DNA of 39,445 bases. Origin: Vicinamibacteria bacterium. Its GTDB lineage: Bacteria > Acidobacteriota > Vicinamibacteria > Fen-336 > JAGNNV01. The stretch covers positions 1-39,445 of the forward strand of contig JAIBCN010000013.1 of NCBI GenBank assembly GCA_019694155.1, read 5' to 3'. The translations under genes and the position numbers were made by a program. Below, one piece after another: positions 28,633 to 37,647 of this stretch (position 1 is its first letter; each line of letters begins with the position of its first letter). The notes beneath the pieces were generated by a model. That model did not search any database. It saw only the letters and a program-made list of their open reading frames with translations, and was not told the origin of the DNA.

Positions 28633-30239
28633 CCGGCATCTCCTTTGGTGACTTCACGAAAGATGACGCGCCGCCCGAAGGCGTCCTGGAAGAAATCGCT
28701 GCGCGCCAGCAGGGCCAGCCGCTCCATGGTGAGATCGCCCACGCCCTCCACCTCGAAGGCGATGACCCCGCCCTCGGGACGGACCCTCACGTTCTTCACC
28801 TTCTGCTGATGATCGGCATCGAGGGCGTTCGCCATGCGCAGGATCGAGCCCAGCTTGTTGACCACGATCTTCGCCTCGCGGTCGAGCGCCATGTAGGGGA
28901 TGTGCGAGCGCTGGGGCAGGCCGCGGCGGTGGTAGCGGGCGATGTTCGAAACCACGAGGAGGTCGTCCCGCGACATGCCGAAGATCTCGGAGACCGAGAT
29001 GAGGTACTGGGAATGCTTGTGGTGCGCCCGGATATTCACGAAGAGGCCGATGTCATGGAGGAGAGCGGCGACCTCGAGCAGCAGACGGTCGCGCGCGTCG
29101 AGGCCGTGCTCCGACTTCAGTTCGTCGAACAGCCGCAGGGCGAGGTTCGCGATGTTCCTCGCGTGCTTGGCGTCGTAGCCGTACTTCTCCCCCACTGCGT
29201 TGGCGCTCGCGAGCACCTGGCGCGAGAAGACCTCGATCCCGAGGCCGGCCTCCGAACGGGCGAGGTCGAAGATGAGGCCGCGCCTCAGGGTGGCGTTTGA
29301 AACCGTGATGGCCTGGGCGCTGGTGGCGCGAACCAGTTCGGAGTACACGAGGAGGGCGGGGGCCAGCGTCTCCGCCTCCGCCTGGGACAGGCCGTGCGCG
29401 CCGAGGATGGTGTCTACATCGAGAGCGGCGATCTCCCCGCAGGCCTTCAGAAACGCCTCGCGCGGCAGGGTCGCGGGGGCCTCGGCGTCGGTGGCGCCAA
29501 GGACCCGGGCCACCAGGCGCGCGTCGGCCCCCAGCGCGATGAAGTGCTTGACCTCCTTCAGCGGCAGCTCCCGCCGAATGTCCTCGACGACGTTGTTGAT
29601 GTGGCGGAGGACGAGCTTCTGGAAATGGCTGGGCGTGCCCTGGAAGGCGGCGAAGCTCTGGCGGAGGCGGATCGAACCGATGGCGTAGGTGCCCGAGTGG
29701 GCGGGCTCTCCCCCGTGCAGGGTCGAGAGATCGGCGCTGCCGCCGCCCACTTCGGCGACGAGGCAGGTCTCCGCCGCGAGTTCCGGCAGGGACTTCAATG
29801 ATTCACGCACGGCGAGGTAGGTGAGCCGGTTCTCCTCGGAGCCGTCGATGACCTCCACGTCGATGCCGGTGCGCACCCTTATGCGATCCAGGACGGTGTC
29901 CCGGTTGGTGGCTTCGCGAAGGGCGGAGGTGGCGACCGCGCGGTAGCGGACGACCCCGAAAGTGTCCATGATCGACCGGAAGCCCTCGATCGCCTGCAGG
30001 ACCGCCTCCACGGTCGGCTGGCCGATCCGGCCGCTGGTGAAGGTGTCCTTGCCGATGAGCACGCCGCGCGAGGCCTCCTCGACGATGCGCATGGCGTCCC
30101 CTTCGCCCTCGGCGATGACCAGGCGCACGGCCGAAGCGCCGAGGTCGAGCGCCGCGAAGGGCCGGGGCGGCTCGGGAGGCGGGGCCTGGGCTCCGTCCTT
30201 GGGCTTGCGGGTCAGAGTTCGCTTGCGCGGGGCGGCCAT
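28629..30239 (-). CDS. ppx: Exopolyphosphatase / pppGpp phosphohydrolase with HD domain
   Basis: A 536-residue Ppx/GppA family enzyme that hydrolyses polyphosphate or pppGpp. The ASKHA ATPase fold carries ALDLGASAVRLVIAEG (about residues 29-43), VATSALREATN, EVGGGSADLS and the adenosine motif region near 180. A C-terminal HD domain follows (LLEVAALLHDIGLF, with the HD pair near residue 405; HHKHSQYLI). E. coli Ppx is 513 residues with the same layout. Its stop overlaps the ppk ATG. ATG 30239 has no ribosome site (CCCCCCGCA precedes it); TAGAAT ends 9 nt upstream. Whether it acts on polyP or pppGpp cannot be read from sequence, but the ppk partner favours polyP. Confidence 0.93.
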   Translation of the reverse strand: MAAPRKRTLTRKPKDGAQAPPPEPPRPFAALDLGASAVRLVIAEGEGDAMRIVEEASRGVLIGKDTFTSGRIGQPTVEAVLQAIEGFRSIMDTFGVVRYRAVATSALREATNRDTVLDRIRVRTGIDVEVIDGSEENRLTYLAVRESLKSLPELAAETCLVAEVGGGSADLSTLHGGEPAHSGTYAIGSIRLRQSFAAFQGTPSHFQKLVLRHINNVVEDIRRELPLKEVKHFIALGADARLVARVLGATDAEAPATLPREAFLKACGEIAALDVDTILGAHGLSQAEAETLAPALLVYSELVRATSAQAITVSNATLRRGLIFDLARSEAGLGIEVFSRQVLASANAVGEKYGYDAKHARNIANLALRLFDELKSEHGLDARDRLLLEVAALLHDIGLFVNIRAHHKHSQYLISVSEIFGMSRDDLLVVSNIARYHRRGLPQRSHIPYMALDREAKIVVNKLGSILRMANALDADHQQKVKNVRVRPEGGVIAFEVEGVGDLTMERLALLARSDFFQDAFGRRVIFREVTKGDAG

Positions 30240-30248
30240 TGCGGGGGG

Positions 30249-30254
30249 ATTCTA
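30249..30254 (-). promoter_or_regulatory. -10 element (TAGAAT) just before ppx
   Basis: TAGAAT on the minus strand ends 9 nt before the ppx ATG, and the intervening CCCCCCGCA has no Shine-Dalgarno, so a very short or absent leader is predicted. The -35 region is not consensus. Confidence 0.4.
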
Positions 30255-30320
30255 GTCGGCATCGCAAAAGGCGGCGGACCTGAGGCAAATGCCTCACGAG
30301 CGCGCCTGAGGAAGGTGGGA

Positions 30321-30326
30321 GATACT
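30321..30326 (+). promoter_or_regulatory. -10 element (GATACT) just before pdxH
   Basis: GATACT, preceded by GGGA, ends exactly 6 nt before the ATG at 30333. The -35 at 17 nt is weak. It is divergent from the ppx promoter, with the two start codons 93 nt apart. Confidence 0.4.
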
Positions 30327-30332
30327 GGCGTC

Positions 30333-30929
30333 ATGACCGCCCGGATTGCCCCTTTGGACGAACCCTTCACGCGCTTCCTGGAGCTCTTCGAAAGGGCGAA
30401 GAAGGAGGAGACCCACGACCCCACCGCGGTCGCCCTCGCCACTTCGACCATGCACGGACGGCCTTCCCTGAGGATGGTCCTGCTCAAGGAAGCGAGCTTC
30501 CAGGGCTTCGTCTTCTACACCAACTATCAGAGCCGGAAGGCCGCCGAGATGGAGGCCAACTCGCAGGCGGCGATGGCTTTCTACTGGCCGGTGATGAACG
30601 TCCAGATCCGGGTCGAAGGGACTCTCGACCGGACGAGCGCCGAGGAATCGGACGCCTACTTCGAATCACGGCCGGTGGGCCACCGGCTCGGGACCTGGGC
30701 GTCCGAACAGTCCCGCGAGATCGACTCGGCGGCCGAACTGGCCCGCCGCTTCGAAGAGGTGGAGGAGCGCTTCAAGGACCGCGAAGTCCCCCGCCCCGCC
30801 CACTGGGGCGGCTACCGGATCACTCCGGAAGCGATCGAATTCTGGTTCGGCCGGGACAACCGCATGCACGAGCGGGAGCTCTACACCCGCGCGGGGAACG
30901 GCTGGACGGTGAGGCGGCTGCAGCCCTAG
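30333..30929 (+). CDS. pdxH: Pyridoxamine/pyridoxine 5'-phosphate oxidase
   Basis: FMN-dependent oxidase that makes pyridoxal 5'-phosphate. From ATG 30333 the product is 198 residues (E. coli 218). The PNPOx barrel shows RPSLRMVLLKEASFQGFVFYTNYQSRKA (split: RPSLRMVLLKE and GFVFYTNYQSRKA), then WPVMNVQIRVEG and SRPVGHRLGTWASEQS. The C-terminal dimerisation domain has PAHWGGYRITPEAIEFW and ends with the conserved RLQP. An in-frame GTG at 30315 would add six residues, but the -10 element lies between them, so the ATG is preferred. It converges on the RND pump gene; the two stop codons share the same CTAG palindrome and overlap by 3 nt. Confidence 0.95.
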   Translation: MTARIAPLDEPFTRFLELFERAKKEETHDPTAVALATSTMHGRPSLRMVLLKEASFQGFVFYTNYQSRKAAEMEANSQAAMAFYWPVMNVQIRVEGTLDRTSAEESDAYFESRPVGHRLGTWASEQSREIDSAAELARRFEEVEERFKDREVPRPAHWGGYRITPEAIEFWFGRDNRMHERELYTRAGNGWTVRRLQP

Positions 30930-33900
30930 GCGGCGGGGGCGGGCTCCGGCTCGGAGGGGCGGCGGCGGAACACTCTCTGCAGGGCCATCGTCCAGTCGTC
31001 GAAGAGGGCGTACAGAACGGGGATCGCGAGCAGGGTCAGGAGCAGGGCGAAGGTCTGGCCGCCAATGATGACCACCGCGATCGAGCGGTTGGTCGCCGAA
31101 CCCGCGCCGCTCGAGACGGCGAGCGGGATCATGCCGGCCACGAAGGCGAGAGTCGTCATCAGGATGGGCCGCAGACGGTCGCGGTTCGCCTGCAGGATGG
31201 CGGTGGCGCGGTCCATGCCGTGCGTGCGCAGATTGTTGGTGTGATCGATCTGCAGAATCCCGTTCTTCTTCACCACCCCGAAGAGCACCATGATGCCGAG
31301 CGCTGAGTAGATGTTGATCGACTGGTTGAACATCACGATCGCGAGGAGCGCGAAGGGAATGGTCATCGGGAAGGCCATCAGGATGGTGAAAGGATGCAGC
31401 CAGCTCTCGAACTGGGCGGCGAGGACGAGATACATGAACACGCCGGAGGAGAGAAAGGCGAGCAGGAAGGCCCGGGCCGACCGGCCCTGCTCCTTCGAGC
31501 GGCCGGTGAGGCCGTACGAGTATTCCGTGGGCAGGCTCATGGAGGCGGCCTTGGCGTTCAGGGCCTGGATGACCGCCTGCTCCGAGAATCCGGGCTTGAG
31601 GTTGCAGGTGATGAGGACCTGACGCGTGCGCCCGATCCGGTTCACCACGGCCGGGCCCTTCGACTCATCGATGCGCACCAGGTCGCCCAGGCGCACGGTG
31701 CCGAGGCGCGACGAGGGGACGCGGGTTTCGGAAATGGCCGCGGAGGAGCCTCGGTCGACTCCCTCGGCCCGGATCCAGACGTCGTAGCGTTCGCCCTTCT
31801 CGTAGAAGTCGGTCACCTTGACCCCGCCCACCATCGAGCTGAGCGTGGAGACGATGTCGACCACCCGCACCCCCAGGTCGGCCGCCTTCTCGCGATCGAT
31901 CACGACGCCCAATTCGGGCTTGCCGGTGACAAGGTCCGTATCCGCGTCCACCACGCCGGGGATCTTCTTCATCTCGGCCAGGAGGATCGAGGAATACTCC
32001 TCGAGCTTCTGAAGGTCGGGGCCGCCCACCCAGAACTGGATGGTCGCGTTGTTGCCGGAGCCGAAGGCATTGACCTGGGCGACGGAGGCGCGGATCTTGA
32101 GATCCTCGTACCGGCTCAGGATGTCCTCGCGTACCTTTTCTTCGACCTGGAACACGCTCGCCGTCCGCTGGTCGAGAGACTTCATCTTCACGTAGATGCT
32201 GCCGAAGTTCTGGGTGCGCAGGGGGTCCGAGCCCACGGTGGTGAGGGTGGCTTCGACCCCTTCGAGGGCGCGAACCTGCTTGCCGATCGACTCGAGGAGG
32301 GAGAGGGACGAGTCGCGTGACCAGCCCTCGGGCGCGCGCACCAGGATCTCGAACTGGCCTTCGTCGTCGGTGGGAAGGAAGTTCTTGTTGGCGAGAGCGC
32401 CCAGGGGCACGGTGGCGAGGATGGTGAGCGCGATCGTCACGAGCATGGTCTTGCGATGACCCATGGCCCAACGAAGCATCGTCATGTAGCCGGCCTCGAT
32501 GGCTCCGTAGATCCCGGGACCCCGCTCATCCAGGCCGTGGACGGGTACGACCACCTCGTCCTCCTTGGGAACGTGGAACCACTTGGCGCACAGCATGGGG
32601 GTGAAGGTGAAGGCCACGATGAGCGACACGAAGATCGCGAAGCTCATGGTGATACCGAAGCTGCCCATGAAGCGGCCGACGATGCCCCCCATGAAGCCGA
32701 TGGGCAGGAACACTGCAATCAGCGACAGGGTGGTGGCCATGACCGCGAAGCCGATCTCGCGGGTTCCCTCGATCGCCGCTTCCCGGGGAGGCTGGCGCTT
32801 GTCCTCGAGGTGACGGAAGATGTTCTCGATCACGATCACCGCGTCGTCGATGACGATGCCCACCACCAGGGTCAGGGCGAGCAGGGTGATGGTGTTGAGG
32901 GTGTACCCCATGTACTTGATCATCGCGAACGCGCTGATGATCGACGCGGGAATCGAGAGGGCGGCGATGAGGGTCGGGCGGGAGCGCTTCAGGAACATCC
33001 ACACCACCACCGCGGCGAGGATGGAGCCGAGGATCAGGTGCTCCTGCACCGCGGCGATCGAGGTTCGAACGAACTCGGACTGGTCGCGCGCGTAGTCGAT
33101 CTTCCAGCCCTTGGGCAGGCGCGCGCGGAGCGACTCCACGCGGGCCCGCACGGCGTCGACGGTCGCCACCGTGTTCGCCCCCGACTGCTTGCGAACGAGC
33201 AGAGTCACCGCGGGGGCGCCGTTCCAGACCGCGGTCGACTCGGGGTCTTCCTGGCCGTCCTCGATCCGCGCCACGTCCTTGAGGCGGACGGTCACGCCTC
33301 TCTTCTCGGCGATCACCATCTCGCCGAACTGGTCGATCGATTCGACGCGCCCATAGGTGCGCAGGGACATGTCCCTCGCCCCCTGCTCCACCTTGCCGCT
33401 CGGAAGCTGGAGGTTCTGGGCCTGGATCGCCTGGACGACCTGGGCCGACGACAGGCCGAGGCTCGACAGCGCCCCCGCGTTGGCGATGACACGGATCTGG
33501 CGCGCGCGGCCGCCGATGAGGGTGGCCTGGCCCACGCCCGCGACCGTGCCCAGGTTGCGCTTCAGGACCTTGTCGGCGAATTCCGTGAGCTCGCGGAGAG
33601 ACGCCTCTCCGGAGAGGATGACCGCGATGACGGGTGTCGCGTCGGCCGCGAGCTTCTCGACGATCGGCGGATCCATGCCGCGGGGAAGGAGGAACGTGGC
33701 CCCGTCGATACGCTCGCGCACCTCCTGGCCGCCCACGTTGCCGTCCTTCTCGAGGCTGAAGGCGACCATGACCACGGAGAAGCCGTCCGCGGAGAACGAG
33801 CGCAGCTCATCGACGCCGGAGACCGAGCTCACCGCCTCCTCGAGCTTCTCCGTGACGTCGGTTTCCATCTCCTGGGGCGCGGCGCCGGGCAGTCGGCTCG

Positions 33901-34045
33901 TGATCGTCACGAAGGGAATGTCGACGTTCGGGAAGCGGTCGAGGCCGAGGGTGGTGTATCCGAAGGCGCCGACCACCACCAGGGTAAGGATCAGGACGGT
34001 CGCGAAGACCGGCCGGTCGATGCAGATTTCAGCGAGCTTTTGCAT
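30926..34045 (-). CDS. RND-family inner-membrane efflux pump (AcrB/MexB-like)
   Basis: A 1,039-residue proton-driven exporter of the HAE1 type. The first helix follows CIDRPVFATVLILTLVVV, then come the porter loops, the TM2-TM6 block and the second half-repeat. The proton-relay aspartates D400 and D401 in TM4 (GIVIDDAVIVIENI) match AcrB D407/D408. TM10-12 contain FGVVKKNGILQIDH with the conserved lysine region. The tail is Pro/Glu-rich. It follows the adaptor gene by 6 nt and is the last gene of the tetR-tolC-adaptor-pump operon. The pump substrate (drug, metabolite) is unknown. The pump assembles with the TolC-like channel and adaptor across both membranes. Confidence 0.95.
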   Translation of the reverse strand: MQKLAEICIDRPVFATVLILTLVVVGAFGYTTLGLDRFPNVDIPFVTITSRLPGAAPQEMETDVTEKLEEAVSSVSGVDELRSFSADGFSVVMVAFSLEKDGNVGGQEVRERIDGATFLLPRGMDPPIVEKLAADATPVIAVILSGEASLRELTEFADKVLKRNLGTVAGVGQATLIGGRARQIRVIANAGALSSLGLSSAQVVQAIQAQNLQLPSGKVEQGARDMSLRTYGRVESIDQFGEMVIAEKRGVTVRLKDVARIEDGQEDPESTAVWNGAPAVTLLVRKQSGANTVATVDAVRARVESLRARLPKGWKIDYARDQSEFVRTSIAAVQEHLILGSILAAVVVWMFLKRSRPTLIAALSIPASIISAFAMIKYMGYTLNTITLLALTLVVGIVIDDAVIVIENIFRHLEDKRQPPREAAIEGTREIGFAVMATTLSLIAVFLPIGFMGGIVGRFMGSFGITMSFAIFVSLIVAFTFTPMLCAKWFHVPKEDEVVVPVHGLDERGPGIYGAIEAGYMTMLRWAMGHRKTMLVTIALTILATVPLGALANKNFLPTDDEGQFEILVRAPEGWSRDSSLSLLESIGKQVRALEGVEATLTTVGSDPLRTQNFGSIYVKMKSLDQRTASVFQVEEKVREDILSRYEDLKIRASVAQVNAFGSGNNATIQFWVGGPDLQKLEEYSSILLAEMKKIPGVVDADTDLVTGKPELGVVIDREKAADLGVRVVDIVSTLSSMVGGVKVTDFYEKGERYDVWIRAEGVDRGSSAAISETRVPSSRLGTVRLGDLVRIDESKGPAVVNRIGRTRQVLITCNLKPGFSEQAVIQALNAKAASMSLPTEYSYGLTGRSKEQGRSARAFLLAFLSSGVFMYLVLAAQFESWLHPFTILMAFPMTIPFALLAIVMFNQSINIYSALGIMVLFGVVKKNGILQIDHTNNLRTHGMDRATAILQANRDRLRPILMTTLAFVAGMIPLAVSSGAGSATNRSIAVVIIGGQTFALLLTLLAIPVLYALFDDWTMALQRVFRRRPSEPEPAPAA

Positions 34046-34051
34046 GAAGGC

Positions 34052-34969
34052 TCACTTGCCCGTCTGCACACGGACGCGGGCGAAGAAACCCGGCCGCAGC
34101 TTCAGGTCGCGATTCTCGAACCGCGCTTCGGCGAGAAAAGTGCGCGTGGCCGGATCGATGGCGCCGCCCGCCACCGAGATGACGCCCGGGAACTTCACGC
34201 CCGGATACGCCTCCACTTCGGCCTCGACACCCTGACCCTTGCGAACCAGTGTGAGGTCGGTCTCGCGCACGCGGAAACGGAGCTTGAGGGGCGCGAGCTG
34301 CACGAGGACAAAGGCGGGCGTGGCGTCGGCGAGGCGCTCCCCCACGTTGATCCGCCGCTGTTCGATGACGCCCCGGAAGGGTGCCTTGAGCACAGCGTCT
34401 CCGCGGCGGGTCTGGGCGAGAGCGAGGCGCGCGTTCGCGGCATCGAGGCCCGCCTTCGCCTGCTCGTAGACGCTCGCCGACCGCAGATTCGCGGCTTCCG
34501 ACACCGAGCCCTTCGCGACCAGGTCGGCCTTGCGCCTGGCGTCCCGCTCCGCCTCGTTGAGCGCGGCCTGGGCCCGCGCGACTTCGGCCGCGGCCTGCTT
34601 CACGTCGATATCGAGATACTCGGTCTCGAGTTCCAGGAGCACGGCCCCCGCCTCGACCACGGCGCCTTCGTCGACCAGAACCGCCTTCACGCGGCCGGCG
34701 ATGCGTGAGGTCAGCTCGGAGCGCTGCGAGGAGACGAACTCGCCCGAGTACCGCGACGAAAGGGCGGCTGAGTCCTGGCCCGCCTTCTCCACGGCGGCGG
34801 CGAGCTCACGCATGTCACCGGGCAGGCCCTTCGCCTTCGCGGGCGAGGGCGCGGCGGCAGGCGGCGTCTGCGCGTGGGACGCGCCCGACGCGATGAGAAG
34901 GGCGGCGGCAACGGCCAGGGCGCCCCTGGTGAGGCGTCGTTGGATCTTGGGGTTCATTTCGGTTCTCAC
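34052..34969 (-). CDS. Periplasmic adaptor (membrane fusion) protein of the RND pump
   Basis: A 305-residue exported adaptor. The signal peptide spans about residues 12-33 (AVAAALLIASGASHA). The beta-barrel/lipoyl half-motifs are SELTSRIAGRVKAVLVDEGAVVEAGAVLLELE (shown in part) and APFRGVIEQRRINVGERL, with a coiled-coil hairpin between them (LDIDVKQAAAEVARAQAALNEAERDA region to about residue 180) and a C-terminal beta-barrel. No lipobox cysteine is seen, so it may be anchored by the signal segment or be free. It starts at GTG 34969, overlapping the TolC-like stop (GTGA), or ATG 34957. It bridges the RND pump and the channel. Confidence 0.92.
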   Translation of the reverse strand: MRTEMNPKIQRRLTRGALAVAAALLIASGASHAQTPPAAAPSPAKAKGLPGDMRELAAAVEKAGQDSAALSSRYSGEFVSSQRSELTSRIAGRVKAVLVDEGAVVEAGAVLLELETEYLDIDVKQAAAEVARAQAALNEAERDARRKADLVAKGSVSEAANLRSASVYEQAKAGLDAANARLALAQTRRGDAVLKAPFRGVIEQRRINVGERLADATPAFVLVQLAPLKLRFRVRETDLTLVRKGQGVEAEVEAYPGVKFPGVISVAGGAIDPATRTFLAEARFENRDLKLRPGFFARVRVQTGK

Positions 34970-36276
34970 TTGAAGTTCTCCAGAGCGGCGTCGGCGAGCG
35001 AGCCGGCGGCGAGCCAGGCCATGGCCTCGCCCCGCAGCACGTCGAACTTGGCCTCGATCAGCGAGCGCCGCGCCTCGCCGAGCGCCGACTCCGCGGCCTG
35101 CAGGTCGAGAGCGGTTGCTTCGCGTTGTTCGTAGAGGTCGCGCGCTTCCGCGTATTCCGCCTCCGCCGCCTTGACCTGATCGTCGGCCAGGGCCCTCGCG
35201 CGGCGGGCCGCCTCCAGCATGGCCAGGGCCTGCCGGATGTCCTCGGTGGCCTGGCGCTTCGCCTCCGCGAGCGTCACTTCGGCCTGGTGCTTGCGGGCCG
35301 AGGCGATTCGCATCTTCGCCCCCACCTCCCCACCCTGGAAGATCGGCACGGTGAAGCGCAAGGCGGCGTAACCGTAGCCGTCGGAGGGGAACGACGACTT
35401 CTGCTTGAGGTACCCGAGGTCCGCGGTGACCACCGGGAAGTACGCCCCCTTCTGTTTCAGCAGCTCGAGATCGGCGATTCGCACGTTCGTTTCCGCCTGC
35501 TTGATCTCCGCCCGATCGAGGGCCAGCCGGTCGAGCGCGTCCGCCGAAGGAACCGGGATGCCGAGTTCCGTGGCCGTGTCGAGGGCGCCCAGTTCGGCGT
35601 CGCCGCCATCGATCGCCAGGGTGGTGCGCAGACGGGAGCGCGCCTGGATGCCGTCGGCCTCGGCCAGGGCCACGAGCCGCAGGGCTCCCTTGTGCGCGGT
35701 CTGGGCGCGAAGGACGTCGACCCGCGTGACTTCGCCCGCTTCGAACAACGCCTGCGCCTGAGCGATGCGCTTCTCGGCGAGAGCGGCCGACTGTCTCGCG
35801 ACATCGGCCAGGGCACTGGCCTGCACCGCCTGAGCGTAGTCCGAGATCACACGGAGGGCCAGGCGGTCCCGATTCCCCCGCTTCCCGTCCCGAGCGAGGG
35901 TCACCGCTTCCTTCGACTGATAGTAGAGCCTGAACTCACGTCGGCCCGCGTACACCGGCTGCTGAAGGGTGAGGCGCGTGGACCAGTCGGAGCCGGGGAG
36001 GATGACGCGTGAGTCATCCCCCGACCCGAAGGCCACTTCCTCCGAGTTCCTGATCAGGCTGGCGCTGAGGCTGAGACGCGGCAGCACCAGGGACTTGGTG
36101 GCGACGCGCTGCGCCTCCGCGGCCTCGATCTCGTCGTCGGCGCGAATCGCGGAAGGCGAGACCTTCAAGGCGCGTTCGAGCGCCGCCCGCAGGGTCAGGC
36201 GGGGAGCGGCGGCTTCGGGGGCGGGCGCGGTCGGCGCCTGGCTCGCGAGCGAGGCGGCGAGAATCAGGTGGATCAT
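34966..36276 (-). CDS. TolC-family outer-membrane efflux channel
   Basis: A 436-residue channel protein. It starts MIHLILAASLASQAPTAPA, a signal peptide, and then shows the two structural repeats of the TolC family. Long Ala/Glu-rich helices form coiled coils (for example ATEDIRQALAMLEAARRARALADDQ in part), and LTLQQPVYAGRR / FTVPIFQGGE are the conserved strand starts of each repeat. The start is ATG 36276, overlapping the tetR stop (ATGA); a frame extending to 36522 is tetR shadow. It is placed before the adaptor, the reverse of many RND operons. Confidence 0.92.
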   Translation of the reverse strand: MIHLILAASLASQAPTAPAPEAAAPRLTLRAALERALKVSPSAIRADDEIEAAEAQRVATKSLVLPRLSLSASLIRNSEEVAFGSGDDSRVILPGSDWSTRLTLQQPVYAGRREFRLYYQSKEAVTLARDGKRGNRDRLALRVISDYAQAVQASALADVARQSAALAEKRIAQAQALFEAGEVTRVDVLRAQTAHKGALRLVALAEADGIQARSRLRTTLAIDGGDAELGALDTATELGIPVPSADALDRLALDRAEIKQAETNVRIADLELLKQKGAYFPVVTADLGYLKQKSSFPSDGYGYAALRFTVPIFQGGEVGAKMRIASARKHQAEVTLAEAKRQATEDIRQALAMLEAARRARALADDQVKAAEAEYAEARDLYEQREATALDLQAAESALGEARRSLIEAKFDVLRGEAMAWLAAGSLADAALENFK

Positions 36277-36893
36277 GACTTCTTTCTTCTTCCTGACAGT
36301 CCGTTCAGCAGGAGGTCGGACAGAAACTGGGCGTCGTCTTCGAGCTTCGAACCATTGGTCTCGGGAATCCGCCTGAACAGAAGGCCGGCGACCGTCTCGG
36401 AGATGAACTGCGCGAGGCGGGGCGCGTCCTCCTTGCTCTCGAGCTGCTCCTCGAAGTAGCGGGTGAGGCGGTCCACATAAAGCTGTTTCTCGGGAGGCGG
36501 GTTGTGCTTCTTCGAATCGCACATAGGGTCGCGGCCGTGCGGGAAGCGCAGTTCGAAGTGAACGCGATACAGAGCGCGCCGTTCGTCGAAAAAGCGGAGC
36601 TTGGTCAGGACGAGTTCGCGGATGGTCTCATCGAAGGGCAGGCCCTTGGCGAAGACGTCCTCGATTTTCGCGAGGAGCTGGGCGAGGCCGCCTTCGCTCA
36701 CCCGGTGCAGAAGCTCGTCCCGATCCTTGAAATACAGGTACAGCGTCCCTTTGGAGATGCCTGATTCGTCGGCGATGTCCTGCATGGTGACGGCGGCGCC
36801 CTTGCGGGCGATGGCACGGAGCGCGCCCTCCGTGATGGACTCGACGCGGAATCGCTCGAGGACGGCCTCTCTGGTCTCTGACGACGGGGTCAC
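36273..36893 (-). CDS. TetR-family repressor of the efflux operon
   Basis: A 206-residue regulator. The N-terminal HTH (about residues 20-60) reads ALRAIARKGAAVTMQDIAD, ESGISKGTLYLYFKDRDELL, the TetR signature. The rest is a helical ligand-binding domain (to about residue 200) with no obvious motif for the ligand. It is the first gene of the operon, followed with ATGA overlap by the tolC-like gene, so it probably represses its own transcript and the pump. The start is GTG 36893 (ACCAAA precedes, no Shine-Dalgarno). Two palindromic sites sit in the promoter. Confidence 0.93.
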   Translation of the reverse strand: MTPSSETREAVLERFRVESITEGALRAIARKGAAVTMQDIADESGISKGTLYLYFKDRDELLHRVSEGGLAQLLAKIEDVFAKGLPFDETIRELVLTKLRFFDERRALYRVHFELRFPHGRDPMCDSKKHNPPPEKQLYVDRLTRYFEEQLESKEDAPRLAQFISETVAGLLFRRIPETNGSKLEDDAQFLSDLLLNGLSGRRKKS

Positions 36894-36898
36894 TTTGG

Positions 36899-36939
36899 TT
36901 ACCAGCTGGTCATTCTACTGACCGGGCGGTCATTTCCAA
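36899..36939 (-). promoter_or_regulatory. Promoter of the tetR-efflux operon with two overlapping TetR-type operators
   Basis: On the minus strand TTGGAA (36934-36939) and TAGAAT (36912-36917) are 16 nt apart. The palindrome TGACC-N4-GGTCA (36919-36932) lies in the spacer. A second, near-perfect copy TGACC-N4-GGTAA (36899-36912) begins exactly 20 nt downstream, overlapping the end of the -10. Two sites on one helix face are typical of autoregulating TetR repressors. Transcription would start near 36905, about 12 nt before the start codon. Confidence 0.65.
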
Positions 36940-36952
36940 AGCAGATTTCTCG

Positions 36953-37639
36953 CTACACCGGCGCAGTAGGCCCCACACGCGCTCCGTACTCGGCCGCGAT
37001 CCGCCACGATGCGAAGACAAAGGCCGACCGTGCGGCGAGATTCACCAGGAACACAAATAGATGAATCCACATGGTTTGAGACGTGAAAACGCTCACTGCG
37101 GCGCCGACGACGGCCGCGGCGGCATTCAGCGCGAAAAGCGCGGCCGCCATGTGGAGCTGCCTTCTCCAGCCGAGGAGACAGGCGGCGATGCAGAGGGCGA
37201 TTTCGGCCAGAACGGAAAGCAGCAGGAGGACCCGGCTCCACAGGTCGCCGCCGAATGTCGCATTGAGATAGAAGGCCGCGATCAGGAAAAGCCAGGAAAC
37301 GAGCATGGGTGCAACCCAGGGATCCCCTGCCACCCGCGGCCCATCCGCGTTCCTCAAAGCCCGGATGACCGCCGCCGCCATCAGGGCGGATCCAGGGGCG
37401 CCGAAAACGTGCGATGTGGCCGCGAGCAGAGGGATGTCCTCTTCGAAGATGGCGAGCGAGAGGTTCGAGGCCGCGCCCGCGAGGCCGCCGAGAACCACGA
37501 GCGCGAGTCCGGCGAGCGCCATACGCCGGCTCCGCGGATCGAGGCGATCCGCGAGCTGCACCAGGAAGAAGAGCCCCAGCGAGAGAAAGAAGATCGGCGC
37601 CAGGTCCAGAAGCGCCAGGATGATGGCCAGTGCCTTCAA
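36953..37639 (-). CDS. Membrane protein of unknown function, about six or seven helices
   Basis: A 228-residue hydrophobic protein. The first helix is KALAIILALLDLAPIFFLSLGLFF, followed by further segments around ALAGLALVVLGGLAGAA, SALMAAAVIRAL, VAPMLVSWLFLIAAFYL, LLLLSVLAEIALCIAACLL, ALNAAAAVVGAAVSV and IHLFVFLVNLAARSAFVFASW. There is no conserved motif I recognise and no soluble domain. The start is TTG 37639; TAAAAT ends 8 nt upstream. It lies 60 nt upstream of tetR on the same strand, but tetR has its own promoter. Confidence 0.6.
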   Translation of the reverse strand: MKALAIILALLDLAPIFFLSLGLFFLVQLADRLDPRSRRMALAGLALVVLGGLAGAASNLSLAIFEEDIPLLAATSHVFGAPGSALMAAAVIRALRNADGPRVAGDPWVAPMLVSWLFLIAAFYLNATFGGDLWSRVLLLLSVLAEIALCIAACLLGWRRQLHMAAALFALNAAAAVVGAAVSVFTSQTMWIHLFVFLVNLAARSAFVFASWRIAAEYGARVGPTAPV

Positions 37640-37647
37640 AGCACCTG

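Noticed and set aside
30926..30929. CTAG palindrome at the meeting point of pdxH and the RND gene as a regulatory site.
   Set aside because: It is simply the shared TAG stop codons of two convergent genes.
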